NCBI GenBank assembly: GCA_902489955.1
Contig: CABUBY010000016.1
Coordinates: 1 to 22,455 of the forward strand
Direction: 5' to 3'
DNA from: an uncultured Collinsella sp.
Lineage (GTDB): Bacteria > Actinomycetota > Coriobacteriia > Coriobacteriales > Coriobacteriaceae
Length of the DNA: 22,455 bases
The notes under the pieces were generated by a model. The model saw only the letters and a program-made list of their open reading frames with translations, made no database searches and was not told where the DNA came from. The translations under genes were made by a program, and so were the position numbers. Positions 6,716 through 12,473 of the stretch are shown here, piece by piece (position 1 is the stretch's first letter; every line of letters begins with the position of its first letter).

Positions 6716-6728
6716 ACTCATACGCACG

Positions 6729-7307
6729 TTAACCGCGCGCCTTTTTTACGATCGTAAAGTCTGGAGCCATACTCACAACGGCATCCGCCGCACTCGACGC
6801 AAAGCGCCGGTCCGCATCGAGTTCACGGGTAACCACCGAGAGCCGAACGCCCTCGACGCCCCGGAGCATGCGGCCCAAAACAGGCTGCACCGGCGTATAC
6901 ATGCGCACGGTATACTCGTCCGAATCGCCTCGGAAAAGCGGCGCGTGCATATTGCCGATCTCCCAGCACGCATGCGCGAGCGCAATCGGGTCCATGCGGT
7001 CAACTTCGACCAAATAAACCTCGGCACTGCGCAGGCGCACGACAACCGCCACGGGCACCATGCCCGAACGGTCGATGGCGAGCACGTCGCCGTCGGTAAG
7101 ACGACCGCCGTCGGCAGCATCCAGCCGAACATCGACCGTGCGCCCCAGCTCCGTCACGCCCACAAGCGCGCATACATCAGCCTGGTCCCAATCGAGCAGC
7201 AGCTCGTCAACTTCAAAGACGCCGCCCAACTTCCGGCGAAGCAGGAGTTCATAGGACGGATCGTTGAGATTTCCCAAGCATGTCGTCGAAACCAAGCGTT
7301 CAGGCAT
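6729..7307 (-). CDS. UreE-family-like protein lacking the metal-binding histidine
   Basis: A 192-residue protein. Residues about 55-165 follow the urease accessory protein UreE layout as remembered from Klebsiella UreE: GDVLAIDRSG (73-82), then EVDRMDPIALAHACWEIGNMHAPL (101-124, the family's DP-x2-LA-x-AC-x3-GN-x-H-x-PL signature), then VLGRML (143-148). In true UreE the nickel-binding interface His sits two residues before the Leu of the HVLDDML segment; here that position is Pro142 (QPVLGRML), and there is no His-rich tail. No urease genes are in the window. It starts 3 nt after the stop of the SlyD-like gene, so the two form an operon and are probably coupled (GAGGG 9 nt upstream lies in the previous gene). 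Nickel handling is therefore only a suggestion; it may be a repurposed or metal-free homologue. Confidence 0.65.
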   Translation of the reverse strand: MPERLVSTTCLGNLNDPSYELLLRRKLGGVFEVDELLLDWDQADVCALVGVTELGRTVDVRLDAADGGRLTDGDVLAIDRSGMVPVAVVVRLRSAEVYLVEVDRMDPIALAHACWEIGNMHAPLFRGDSDEYTVRMYTPVQPVLGRMLRGVEGVRLSVVTRELDADRRFASSAADAVVSMAPDFTIVKKARG

Positions 7308-7310
7308 ACT

Positions 7311-7739
7311 CTAACCCTCGACCTCAACGAGCTCGATATCAAAGTTGAGGTCCTTGCCGGCCAGCTCGTGGTTGGCGTCGAGCGTCACGGCCTCGGGCGT
7401 TACGTCTATGACCACGGCGGGGACGGGCATGCCGCTCGGCGTGGACAGGAAAAGCTTCATGCCCTTCTCGATCTGCTCGATGTTGGGAACCTGTTCGGCC
7501 GGGAAGGTAATAACCATCTCGGGATTGTGCTCGCCGTAGGCATCGGCAGCAGGAATGTGCACGGTCTTCTTCTCGCCCACTTGCATGTCGACAACAGCGG
7601 CGTCGAAGCCCTTGATCATCTGACCGGCGCCGCAGGTAAACTCCAGCGGCTCGCCGCGATCGTAGGAGCTATCGAACTGCGTGCCGTCGTCGAGCGTGCC
7701 GCGATAATGGGTCTTGACCTTCTTGCCCTGGTTGGACAT
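7311..7739 (-). CDS. SlyD-type FKBP peptidyl-prolyl cis-trans isomerase
   Basis: A 142-residue protein: split FKBP domain with an inserted chaperone (IF) flap. FKBP parts are residues 1-70 (VKTHYRGTLDDGTQFDSS, GAGQMIKGFDAAVV, AADAYGE) and about 118-142 (NHELAGKDLNFDIELVEVEG); the IF domain spans about 72-117. SlyD acts as a cytoplasmic folding helper and, in E. coli, as a nickel chaperone through a His/Cys-rich tail. This protein ends at VEVEG without such a tail. The start at 7739 has GGAGGT with a 5-nt spacer; an in-frame ATG at 7769 would lie within a hairpin. It is the first gene of an operon with the UreE-like gene. Confidence 0.9.
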   Translation of the reverse strand: MSNQGKKVKTHYRGTLDDGTQFDSSYDRGEPLEFTCGAGQMIKGFDAAVVDMQVGEKKTVHIPAADAYGEHNPEMVITFPAEQVPNIEQIEKGMKLFLSTPSGMPVPAVVIDVTPEAVTLDANHELAGKDLNFDIELVEVEG

Positions 7740-7757
7740 GGAAACCTCCGTGATAAG

Positions 7758-7780
7758 GGCGGCGCACAACGTGGGCCGCC
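7758..7780 (-). promoter_or_regulatory. GC-rich hairpin in the 5' leader of the SlyD-like gene
   Basis: GGCGGC (7758-7763) and GCCGCC (7775-7780), extended by CAC/GTG around one G-G mismatch, give a 9-bp stem with a 3-nt loop. It lies between the probable -10 (7798-7803) and the Shine-Dalgarno (about 7745-7750), so it is transcribed. It might stabilise the mRNA or modulate initiation. Confidence 0.4.
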
Positions 7781-7797
7781 ATGAACATATGGCGCTA

Positions 7798-7818
7798 ACT
7801 ATACCCTAGTCATACAAT
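7798..7818. promoter_or_regulatory. Divergent -10 boxes of the SlyD-like operon and the membrane dipeptidase
   Basis: Minus strand TATAGT (plus 7798-7803) is 59 nt before the SlyD-like ATG; plus strand TACAAT (7813-7818) is 42 nt before the dipeptidase ATG. Neither has a convincing -35 hexamer at 16-18 nt. The two promoters would overlap back to back. Confidence 0.4.
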
Positions 7819-7859
7819 TCAAAGACAGTTTGCAAAGAAACGCTGCAACCGGAGGAACC

Positions 7860-8873
7860 ATGGCATATCCCGTATTTGACCTACACTGCGACACCGCCGA
7901 CCGCATCGGCTGGGCCACGCTCGATCTCGACCTGCGCTTTACCGCCGGCACCGACGGTTATTTCCCCGGCGACGAAACGCATCCGCAAGATTTCGACCTC
8001 ATCGAGGGCAACGCCTGCGCCATCTCACTCGCAAAGATCGGCAACACGCCGTGGGCGCAGTGCTTCGCCACGTTTGTCCCCGACGAGATTCCCACCGCCC
8101 ACGCCGCGCGCTTCCAGGCGCAGATCATGGCGCACATGAGCGGCCAGGCAATGCTCAACCACGACCGCATGGTCAACGTGCGCAGCGCCGCAGACATTCG
8201 TCCCGCGCTCAAGGACGGCAAGGTCGCTTGCATCCACACCATCGAAAACGCCACGTTCTTTGCCGAGGACCCCGCGCTGATCGAAGTGCTCAAGAGCCTG
8301 GGCGTGCTCATGTCATCACTCAGCTGGAACGCGCAGGGACCGCTCGCGAGCGGACACGATCCCCACGCCGGCCTCACCGCCGCCGGCATCGAGGCACTTA
8401 CGCAGATGGAGCACGCCGGCATGGTGCTTGACGTCTCCCACCTCAACGATGAGTGCTTTGACGAGGTTGTCGCCCACGCCACGTGCCCCTTCGTCGCCAG
8501 TCACTCCAACTCCCGTGCGGTTTGCGGCGTCAAGCGCAACCTCACCGACGACCAGTTCCGTACCATTCGCGACATGGGTGGCATCGTCGGCCTCAACTAC
8601 TGCAGCGAGTTCCTTTCCAACGACGCAACCGACAAGACCGCCGCAGACGTCACCTTCGACCAGCTGGCGGCACATATCGAGCACTGGCTCGACCTGGGCG
8701 GCGAGGACGTCATCGCGCTCGGCGGCGACTGGGACGGCGCCACTGTGCCCGCTTTCCTCTCCGATGCCAGCAAGATGCCCGAGTTCCAGAACATGCTTTC
8801 CAAGCATTTTGGCAAGACCGTGATGCAAAAGCTCTGCAGCGACAACGCGCTTGCCTTCTTCGAGCGTTATTAA
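7860..8873 (+). CDS. Membrane dipeptidase (peptidase family M19)
   Basis: A 337-residue zinc dipeptidase of the renal dipeptidase family, which cleaves diverse dipeptides including those with D-residues. The metal and catalytic set matches human renal dipeptidase in order and spacing: His9-x-Asp11 (FDLHCDTAD), Glu129 (HTIENATFF), His194 (DVSHLND), His215 (ASHSNSR) and Asp290 (GGDWDGA). No signal peptide or lipid-anchor site is present, so despite the family name it is probably cytoplasmic. The start at 7860 has GGAGGA just upstream; an in-frame ATG at 7830 lacks one. It may serve peptide scavenging; nothing nearby specifies a substrate. Confidence 0.92.
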   Translation: MAYPVFDLHCDTADRIGWATLDLDLRFTAGTDGYFPGDETHPQDFDLIEGNACAISLAKIGNTPWAQCFATFVPDEIPTAHAARFQAQIMAHMSGQAMLNHDRMVNVRSAADIRPALKDGKVACIHTIENATFFAEDPALIEVLKSLGVLMSSLSWNAQGPLASGHDPHAGLTAAGIEALTQMEHAGMVLDVSHLNDECFDEVVAHATCPFVASHSNSRAVCGVKRNLTDDQFRTIRDMGGIVGLNYCSEFLSNDATDKTAADVTFDQLAAHIEHWLDLGGEDVIALGGDWDGATVPAFLSDASKMPEFQNMLSKHFGKTVMQKLCSDNALAFFERY

Positions 8874-8889
8874 TTTCACATCCCTTGAG

Positions 8890-8925
8890 CGGGCCGGCAT
8901 GCCGAACGGTCGACATGCCGGCCCG
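8890..8925 (+). terminator. 12-bp perfect GC hairpin after the dipeptidase gene
   Basis: CGGGCCGGCATG (8890-8901) and CATGCCGGCCCG (8914-8925) pair perfectly with a 12-nt loop, 16 nt after the stop. No U-run follows on either strand, so it is either a non-canonical terminator or a 3'-end stabilising structure. It sits 22 nt before the next gene. Confidence 0.5.
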
Positions 8926-8947
8926 TCCCCAATCCAAAGGACCGCTT

Positions 8948-9724
8948 TTGACGCAGCAGTTTACGATTTCCGTATCCCGACCGGATGGGACGCCCATCCC
9001 CGTCGTAGTTACCAAAAAGCGCGTCAAGAACTTCAACCTACGCGTCACATCGAGTGGTGAGGCCCACGCCAGTGCACCGCTCGGCGCCAGCCGCGAGCGC
9101 ATCGAAGCGTTTGTAAAGCGCAACAGTGCCTGGATTGTCAACCGACTTGCCCAGCGTGAGCGACGTCAGGCGACGGCGCGAGAACCGCTCAGTCCCTCGT
9201 CCATCATTGCACTTTGGGGCAAGCCCGTCACGGTACAGGATGCGCTCGATCACAACTTTGCATCACCCGCACCGCGACCCAAACAGGCCACCTTCGCAAG
9301 TTTTATGGGTACCGATGAATCGGACGAAAGCCCACAGGCAAAGCGGCACGCAATCCTCGACGGCCTAACGTCCGATGAGCTCCAAGCCCACATCGACCAG
9401 CTCTATACGTCCGAAGTCACATCGGCGCTACGCGATATGGTGCACGCATACGAAATCGCAATGGGTGTCGCCGTTTCCCGCGTTTCCGTACGCAGCATGA
9501 AAACGCGTTGGGGCTCATGCACGCCCAAATCCGGCGCCGTTCGCATCGCACGAGAACTTGCCGCCTATCCCGTCGAATGCCTCGACATGGTTGTCGCCCA
9601 CGAGCTCGTCCACTTGCTCGAGCCAAGCCACAATCAGCGGTTTCACGCCCTGCTCGACACGTACTGCCCCAACAATAGAGCGCTGTCACAGCGGCTCAAG
9701 CAGCCACCCATAGAGATGTATTAG
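8948..9724 (+). CDS. YgjP-like zinc metallopeptidase (M48/DUF45 group)
   Basis: A 258-residue protein from TTG 8948, chosen because AAAGGA (8936-8941) lies 6 nt upstream and no ATG or GTG fits. The C-terminal domain has the signature MKTRWGSCTPKSGAVRIARELAAYP (about 184-208, given by its ends MKTRWGSC and RIARELAAYP) and the zinc motif HELVHLLEPSHNQRFH (His218, Glu219, His222, His228). This matches YgjP/SprT-type wing-domain metallopeptidases. The N-terminal half (1-90) carries the family basic segment RVKNFNLRVTSSGEAHASAP. Residues about 104-135 form a polar, acidic insertion (TDESDESPQ) not expected in short homologues. Function in bacteria is poorly known. It converges with folB, 6 nt apart. 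Confidence 0.85.
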   Translation: MTQQFTISVSRPDGTPIPVVVTKKRVKNFNLRVTSSGEAHASAPLGASRERIEAFVKRNSAWIVNRLAQRERRQATAREPLSPSSIIALWGKPVTVQDALDHNFASPAPRPKQATFASFMGTDESDESPQAKRHAILDGLTSDELQAHIDQLYTSEVTSALRDMVHAYEIAMGVAVSRVSVRSMKTRWGSCTPKSGAVRIARELAAYPVECLDMVVAHELVHLLEPSHNQRFHALLDTYCPNNRALSQRLKQPPIEMY

Positions 9725-9730
9725 AACCGG

Positions 9731-10216
9731 TTAGCGCACGCGCTCGATCTCGACACCGCAGCTTGCCAGGGGAAGACCGACGGGCGCCCAAGGCTTATCG
9801 AGCTTAACGCGCACGCCAAGCAGCAGGGGGTAACGACGTAGCAGCATCGAGGCCACACCCTCGGCTGCAGCCTCGATGAGCTTAAACGTATGCTCGCGCA
9901 GATAGCCATCGACATCGTGGCACACCGAGCCATAGTCAATCGAGGCGTCCAAGTCATCGTGCTCTCCCGCTGCACGCAAGTCGGCATAGAGCACCAAGGA
10001 CACGATGAATTTCTGGCCCAGCGCGTTCTCTTCGGGATACACGCCGTGGTTGGCAAAGACCTCGAGACCGTCGATAGTAATGCGATCGGCATGGCGAAGA
10101 TCGTCATAGCTCACGTGGGGCACCGCCGTTGCAGTGGATATTTCGCCCCTTCCACGGCGGGCGAGCTCGGAGCCTTCAGTCTTGGTTACATTCTCGGGCA
10201 GTTTCTTGTTACTCAT
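9731..10216 (-). CDS. folB: Dihydroneopterin aldolase
   Basis: A 161-residue protein. Residues about 43-160 are the DHNA fold: RITIDGLEVFANHGVYPEENALGQ (given ends RITIDGLEV and EENALGQ; catalytic-loop Glu62/63), Tyr95 region (IDYGSVCHDV), and VKLDKPWAPV with catalytic Lys141. It converts 7,8-dihydroneopterin to 6-hydroxymethyl-7,8-dihydropterin plus glycolaldehyde in folate synthesis. The start at 10216 is fixed by AAGGAG 9 nt upstream, leaving about 42 extra N-terminal residues, polar and probably disordered, compared with the usual 120-residue enzyme. It is the last gene of the folE-HD-folB cluster, 42 nt after the HD gene. Confidence 0.92.
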   Translation of the reverse strand: MSNKKLPENVTKTEGSELARRGRGEISTATAVPHVSYDDLRHADRITIDGLEVFANHGVYPEENALGQKFIVSLVLYADLRAAGEHDDLDASIDYGSVCHDVDGYLREHTFKLIEAAAEGVASMLLRRYPLLLGVRVKLDKPWAPVGLPLASCGVEIERVR

Positions 10217-10258
10217 CGCGATCGTCTCCTTCGTTTAGAACCCCGACCGCGCAACTAA

Positions 10259-10840
10259 CTACACGCGAATCGACAGGTTCTTTTTATCATCGCTCCAGTT
10301 GCAAGCATTGCGCGCGGGGCATGCAAAGCAGGCGCGCGACGCTTTGTCGGCTGCATAGAGCAGACGCTCAAGCGGTTGGCTGTTCACGCGCAGCTTTCGA
10401 TGGCCCAGAATGGCCGTCTTAATGGCTGCGGCATCGGCCGGCTCAAACGCCACATCATCAGGCATGCCGCCGAGAATCGCATCAGCGACGCGTTCGCTTG
10501 CAACATCATGGGATATACCCGATTCATACTGTTCATCTTTGCCGATATCGTGAAGAAGTGCCGTGGCGTAGATGACCTCGCGGTCAAATTCGAGCTGTTC
10601 CTCGAGATTCTTGATCCACATAATGCGAGCGACATCGAGAAGATGGTCAATACCGTGGCGGCAGAAGATGCGCCCCGATTCCAACTGTGCAATGTTGCCC
10701 AGGTGCCGCCGGAACAGCCCGTTGGCACAAATGTAATCAATGCGAGGCATGGCGCCAAAGGGGGCCAGGCCCGAAGCCATAAAGCCGCGACGCGACGTCC
10801 CCTCATCGGTCTTCGATGTAAAGTCGTTGACGACCCTCAT
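10259..10840 (-). CDS. HD-domain hydrolase between folE and folB, with Cys cluster
   Basis: A 193-residue protein with an HD metal site: His62 (CRHGIDH), His97-Asp98 (ALLHDIGKDEQY) and probably Asp165 (LLYAADKASR). HD proteins are metal-dependent phosphohydrolases. The C-terminus has Cys171-x2-Cys174-x5-Cys180 followed by Trp (ACFACPARNACNW), a small cysteine cluster that may bind zinc or iron. The ATG at 10840 overlaps the end of folE by context (folE stop 10844-10842, 1 nt gap), so translation is coupled; later in-frame ATGs at 10780 and 10750 are possible, because the first 30 residues look non-domain. Position in the cluster suggests it removes phosphate from dihydroneopterin triphosphate or monophosphate (inference). 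Confidence 0.82.
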   Translation of the reverse strand: MRVVNDFTSKTDEGTSRRGFMASGLAPFGAMPRIDYICANGLFRRHLGNIAQLESGRIFCRHGIDHLLDVARIMWIKNLEEQLEFDREVIYATALLHDIGKDEQYESGISHDVASERVADAILGGMPDDVAFEPADAAAIKTAILGHRKLRVNSQPLERLLYAADKASRACFACPARNACNWSDDKKNLSIRV

Positions 10841-10841
10841 G

Positions 10842-11399
10842 TTAACGGCCCAGCATCCTAAAGAACCGCTCCTCGAGCGCGGGATCGGTCTCAAAGACGC
10901 CGCGGCGAGCGAGCGTCACGGTCTTGGTGCCGGGCTTTTGCACGCCGCGCATGGTCATGCACATATGCTCAGCCTCCATGAGCACAATCGCTCCCTGGGG
11001 AGCGAGATAATCCATGAGGGCGTCGGCAACCTGTGCACACAGCTGCTCCTGCAGCTGCAGACGACGGGCATAGACTTCAACCGTGCGAGCGAGCTTAGAC
11101 AGACCCGCCACGCGACCGTTAGGGATATAGCCGATCGCAGCCTTGCCATAAAACGGCAGCAAATGATGCTCGCACAGCGAGTAAAACGTGATGTCGCGCT
11201 CGATAACCAAGTCGTTCGAAGCGACGGCAAAGGTTTTGGACAGGTGCTCCTCGGCACTCTGGTCCATACCGCCGGCAATCTCGCCATACATACGGGCGAC
11301 GCGCGCCGGGGTCTCCAGCAGGCCCTCACGAGTTGGGTCCTCGCCTATGCCCTCAAGCAACAGCTTAATGGCGGCCTCGACTTTTTCCTGATCGACCAT
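10842..11399 (-). CDS. folE: GTP cyclohydrolase I (type IA)
   Basis: A 185-residue zinc enzyme converting GTP to 7,8-dihydroneopterin triphosphate plus formate, first step of folate synthesis. Motifs: FYSLCEHHLLPFYGKAAIGY (Cys76, His78, His79), GLSKLARTVEVYARRLQLQE (about 99-118), and AEHMCMTMRGVQKPGTKTVT (His145, Cys147, Gln154), so the zinc Cys pair of type IA enzymes is intact. Length is normal. GAGG lies 6 nt before the ATG. A TACCAT -10-like box with TTGTGG 19 nt upstream (minus strand, plus 11434-11439 for the -10) between nrdG and folE could drive it separately from nrdG. It is followed directly by the HD gene. Confidence 0.96.
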   Translation of the reverse strand: MVDQEKVEAAIKLLLEGIGEDPTREGLLETPARVARMYGEIAGGMDQSAEEHLSKTFAVASNDLVIERDITFYSLCEHHLLPFYGKAAIGYIPNGRVAGLSKLARTVEVYARRLQLQEQLCAQVADALMDYLAPQGAIVLMEAEHMCMTMRGVQKPGTKTVTLARRGVFETDPALEERFFRMLGR

Positions 11400-11465
11400 C
11401 TGGGCCTCACTTTTCCGATTTCACGTTCGCGCTATGGTACCACGCCCTTTGGCATCGGCCACAAG

Positions 11466-12047
11466 CTACATAGTATGGGTCGAATAGACCGGATCATCAC
11501 GCCAAAGCTCCACAGCGTCGCAAAGCGCAACGCCCTCACGCTCGGCACGGGCACGCGTGGCGTTCATATCGATCACGCGCTGATTGCTCGAGCCCCTAAA
11601 GCGCAACGAGATATCGTACAAGTCCTGAACAAACGGGCCATCCACCAACATATCGAGGCAGGCAAGGATACGGTCCGTCGCCTCGGTATGGTGACGACCA
11701 CCCGGCATAAGCTCCTCGAGCACGTCGCCGGTAAAGCACCAAATGGTCTTGCCCGACCCCACAGGATAAGCGGCACGAACGCGCTCGACAAACTCAACGA
11801 GTCCCGCCTGATTCTCGGGCTCCATAGGTTCGCCGCCCAGAATCGTCAGGCCGTCAATAAAGGGATGATCGAGGCTCTCGATAATCATGTCCTCGACGGC
11901 ACGATCGAACGGCTCGCCCGCAGCAAAGTCCCACGCAACAGAGTTAAAGCAATTCTTGCACCCACGACGGCACCCACTCACAAACAGAGAAGTACGAACG
12001 CCTTCCCCATCAGCAATGTCGAAATACTTAATGTTCGCGTAGTTCAT
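11466..12047 (-). CDS. nrdG: Anaerobic ribonucleotide reductase activating protein
   Basis: A 193-residue radical SAM protein that generates the glycyl radical on NrdD. The cluster motif is Cys26-x3-Cys30-x2-Cys33 (FVSGCRRGCKNCFN), preceded by FDIADGEGVRTSLF, which is typical of NrdG, and followed by GLTILGGEPMEPEN (GGEP motif). The start at 12047 has GGGAGA 7 nt upstream; longer in-frame starts up to 12203 read through the inverted-repeat element and are rejected. Unusually it is 426 nt from nrdD, with two large hairpin elements between. A TATACT -10-like box (12183-12188, minus) could serve it. Confidence 0.93.
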   Translation of the reverse strand: MNYANIKYFDIADGEGVRTSLFVSGCRRGCKNCFNSVAWDFAAGEPFDRAVEDMIIESLDHPFIDGLTILGGEPMEPENQAGLVEFVERVRAAYPVGSGKTIWCFTGDVLEELMPGGRHHTEATDRILACLDMLVDGPFVQDLYDISLRFRGSSNQRVIDMNATRARAEREGVALCDAVELWRDDPVYSTHTM

Positions 12048-12062
12048 AGGTAACTCTCCCGG

Positions 12063-12146
12063 GAGGCCGGGACATATCATCCCGTCCTCAAACATTCTCG
12101 GCCTTCGGCCTGCGAAACTGCGGGCGGGACGATATGTCCCGGCCTC
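12063..12146. repeat. Long inverted repeat (element 1) abutting the nrdG ribosome binding site
   Basis: Arms GAGGCCGGGACATATC (12063-12078) and its exact complement (12131-12146) pair over 16 bp, then continue after one mismatch with TCCCG/CGGGA, a wobble and CC/GG, to about 24 paired positions. The loop holds a small GGCC-ttc-GGCC hairpin. One arm lies 3 nt from the GGGAGAG Shine-Dalgarno of nrdG, and CTCCCGGGAG (12056-12065) overlaps both. No U-run on either side. If nrdG starts at the upstream -10 box, the element is in its 5' leader. Confidence 0.75.
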
Positions 12147-12324
12147 ATGCAAAAGGCAACTCAATGAACGAAACGAACATCGAGTATAGGGTTCGAGGTC
12201 CAATAAAAACTGGGTTGCGGCTCAACCGCCATCGCAAGTAAATTGCAGCTGCAACTCGAATTATTTCCGCTAAGAACTTCGAGAAGTGAGCAGACCGCAT
12301 GCTGCATCTCAGCTACATCAACTT
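12147..12324. other. Intergenic spacer between the two inverted-repeat elements
   Basis: No gene is visible on either strand. It contains a TATACT -10-like box on the minus strand (plus 12183-12188) without a good -35, a GGTTG-N5-CAACC hairpin (12213-12227), and the 12-bp perfect palindrome TTGCAGCTGCAA (12243-12254). It probably holds the nrdG promoter. No NrdR-box-like site was found here. Confidence 0.4.
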
Positions 12325-12462
12325 GGCCGCCCCGTAGCGAGGCCCCGGACCTTTGCTCGATATGAGTTCCGCACGAACAGGAGGCGCCAGTGGCGCCTCC
12401 GTCGTGAGCCAGGACTGTCCGAAATAGCGAGTAAAGGTCCGGGGCCTCGCTACGGGGCGGCC
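12325..12462. repeat. Nested long inverted repeat (element 2) after nrdD
   Basis: A 138-nt element. Outer arms 12325-12354 and 12433-12462 pair perfectly over 30 bp, then after one mismatch over CTCG (4 bp). Inside is a second hairpin: CACGA/TCGTG (12372-12376 / 12402-12406) around a 9-bp perfect stem GGAGGCGCC-agt-GGCGCCTCC (12380-12400). The element begins 11 nt after the nrdD stop. There is no U-run, transposase or clear target duplication. The arms share a GAGGCC..GGAC core with element 1. Confidence 0.8.
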
Positions 12463-12473
12463 TGGGATGGTTA

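Noticed and set aside
12048..12203. Longer start for nrdG at 12203
   Set aside because: The added residues are translated from inverted-repeat element 1, and the start at 12047 has the Shine-Dalgarno and the normal family N-terminus.
12325..12462. Complete insertion sequence or MITE with target duplication
   Set aside because: No transposase and no matching flanking duplication; called only as an inverted-repeat element.
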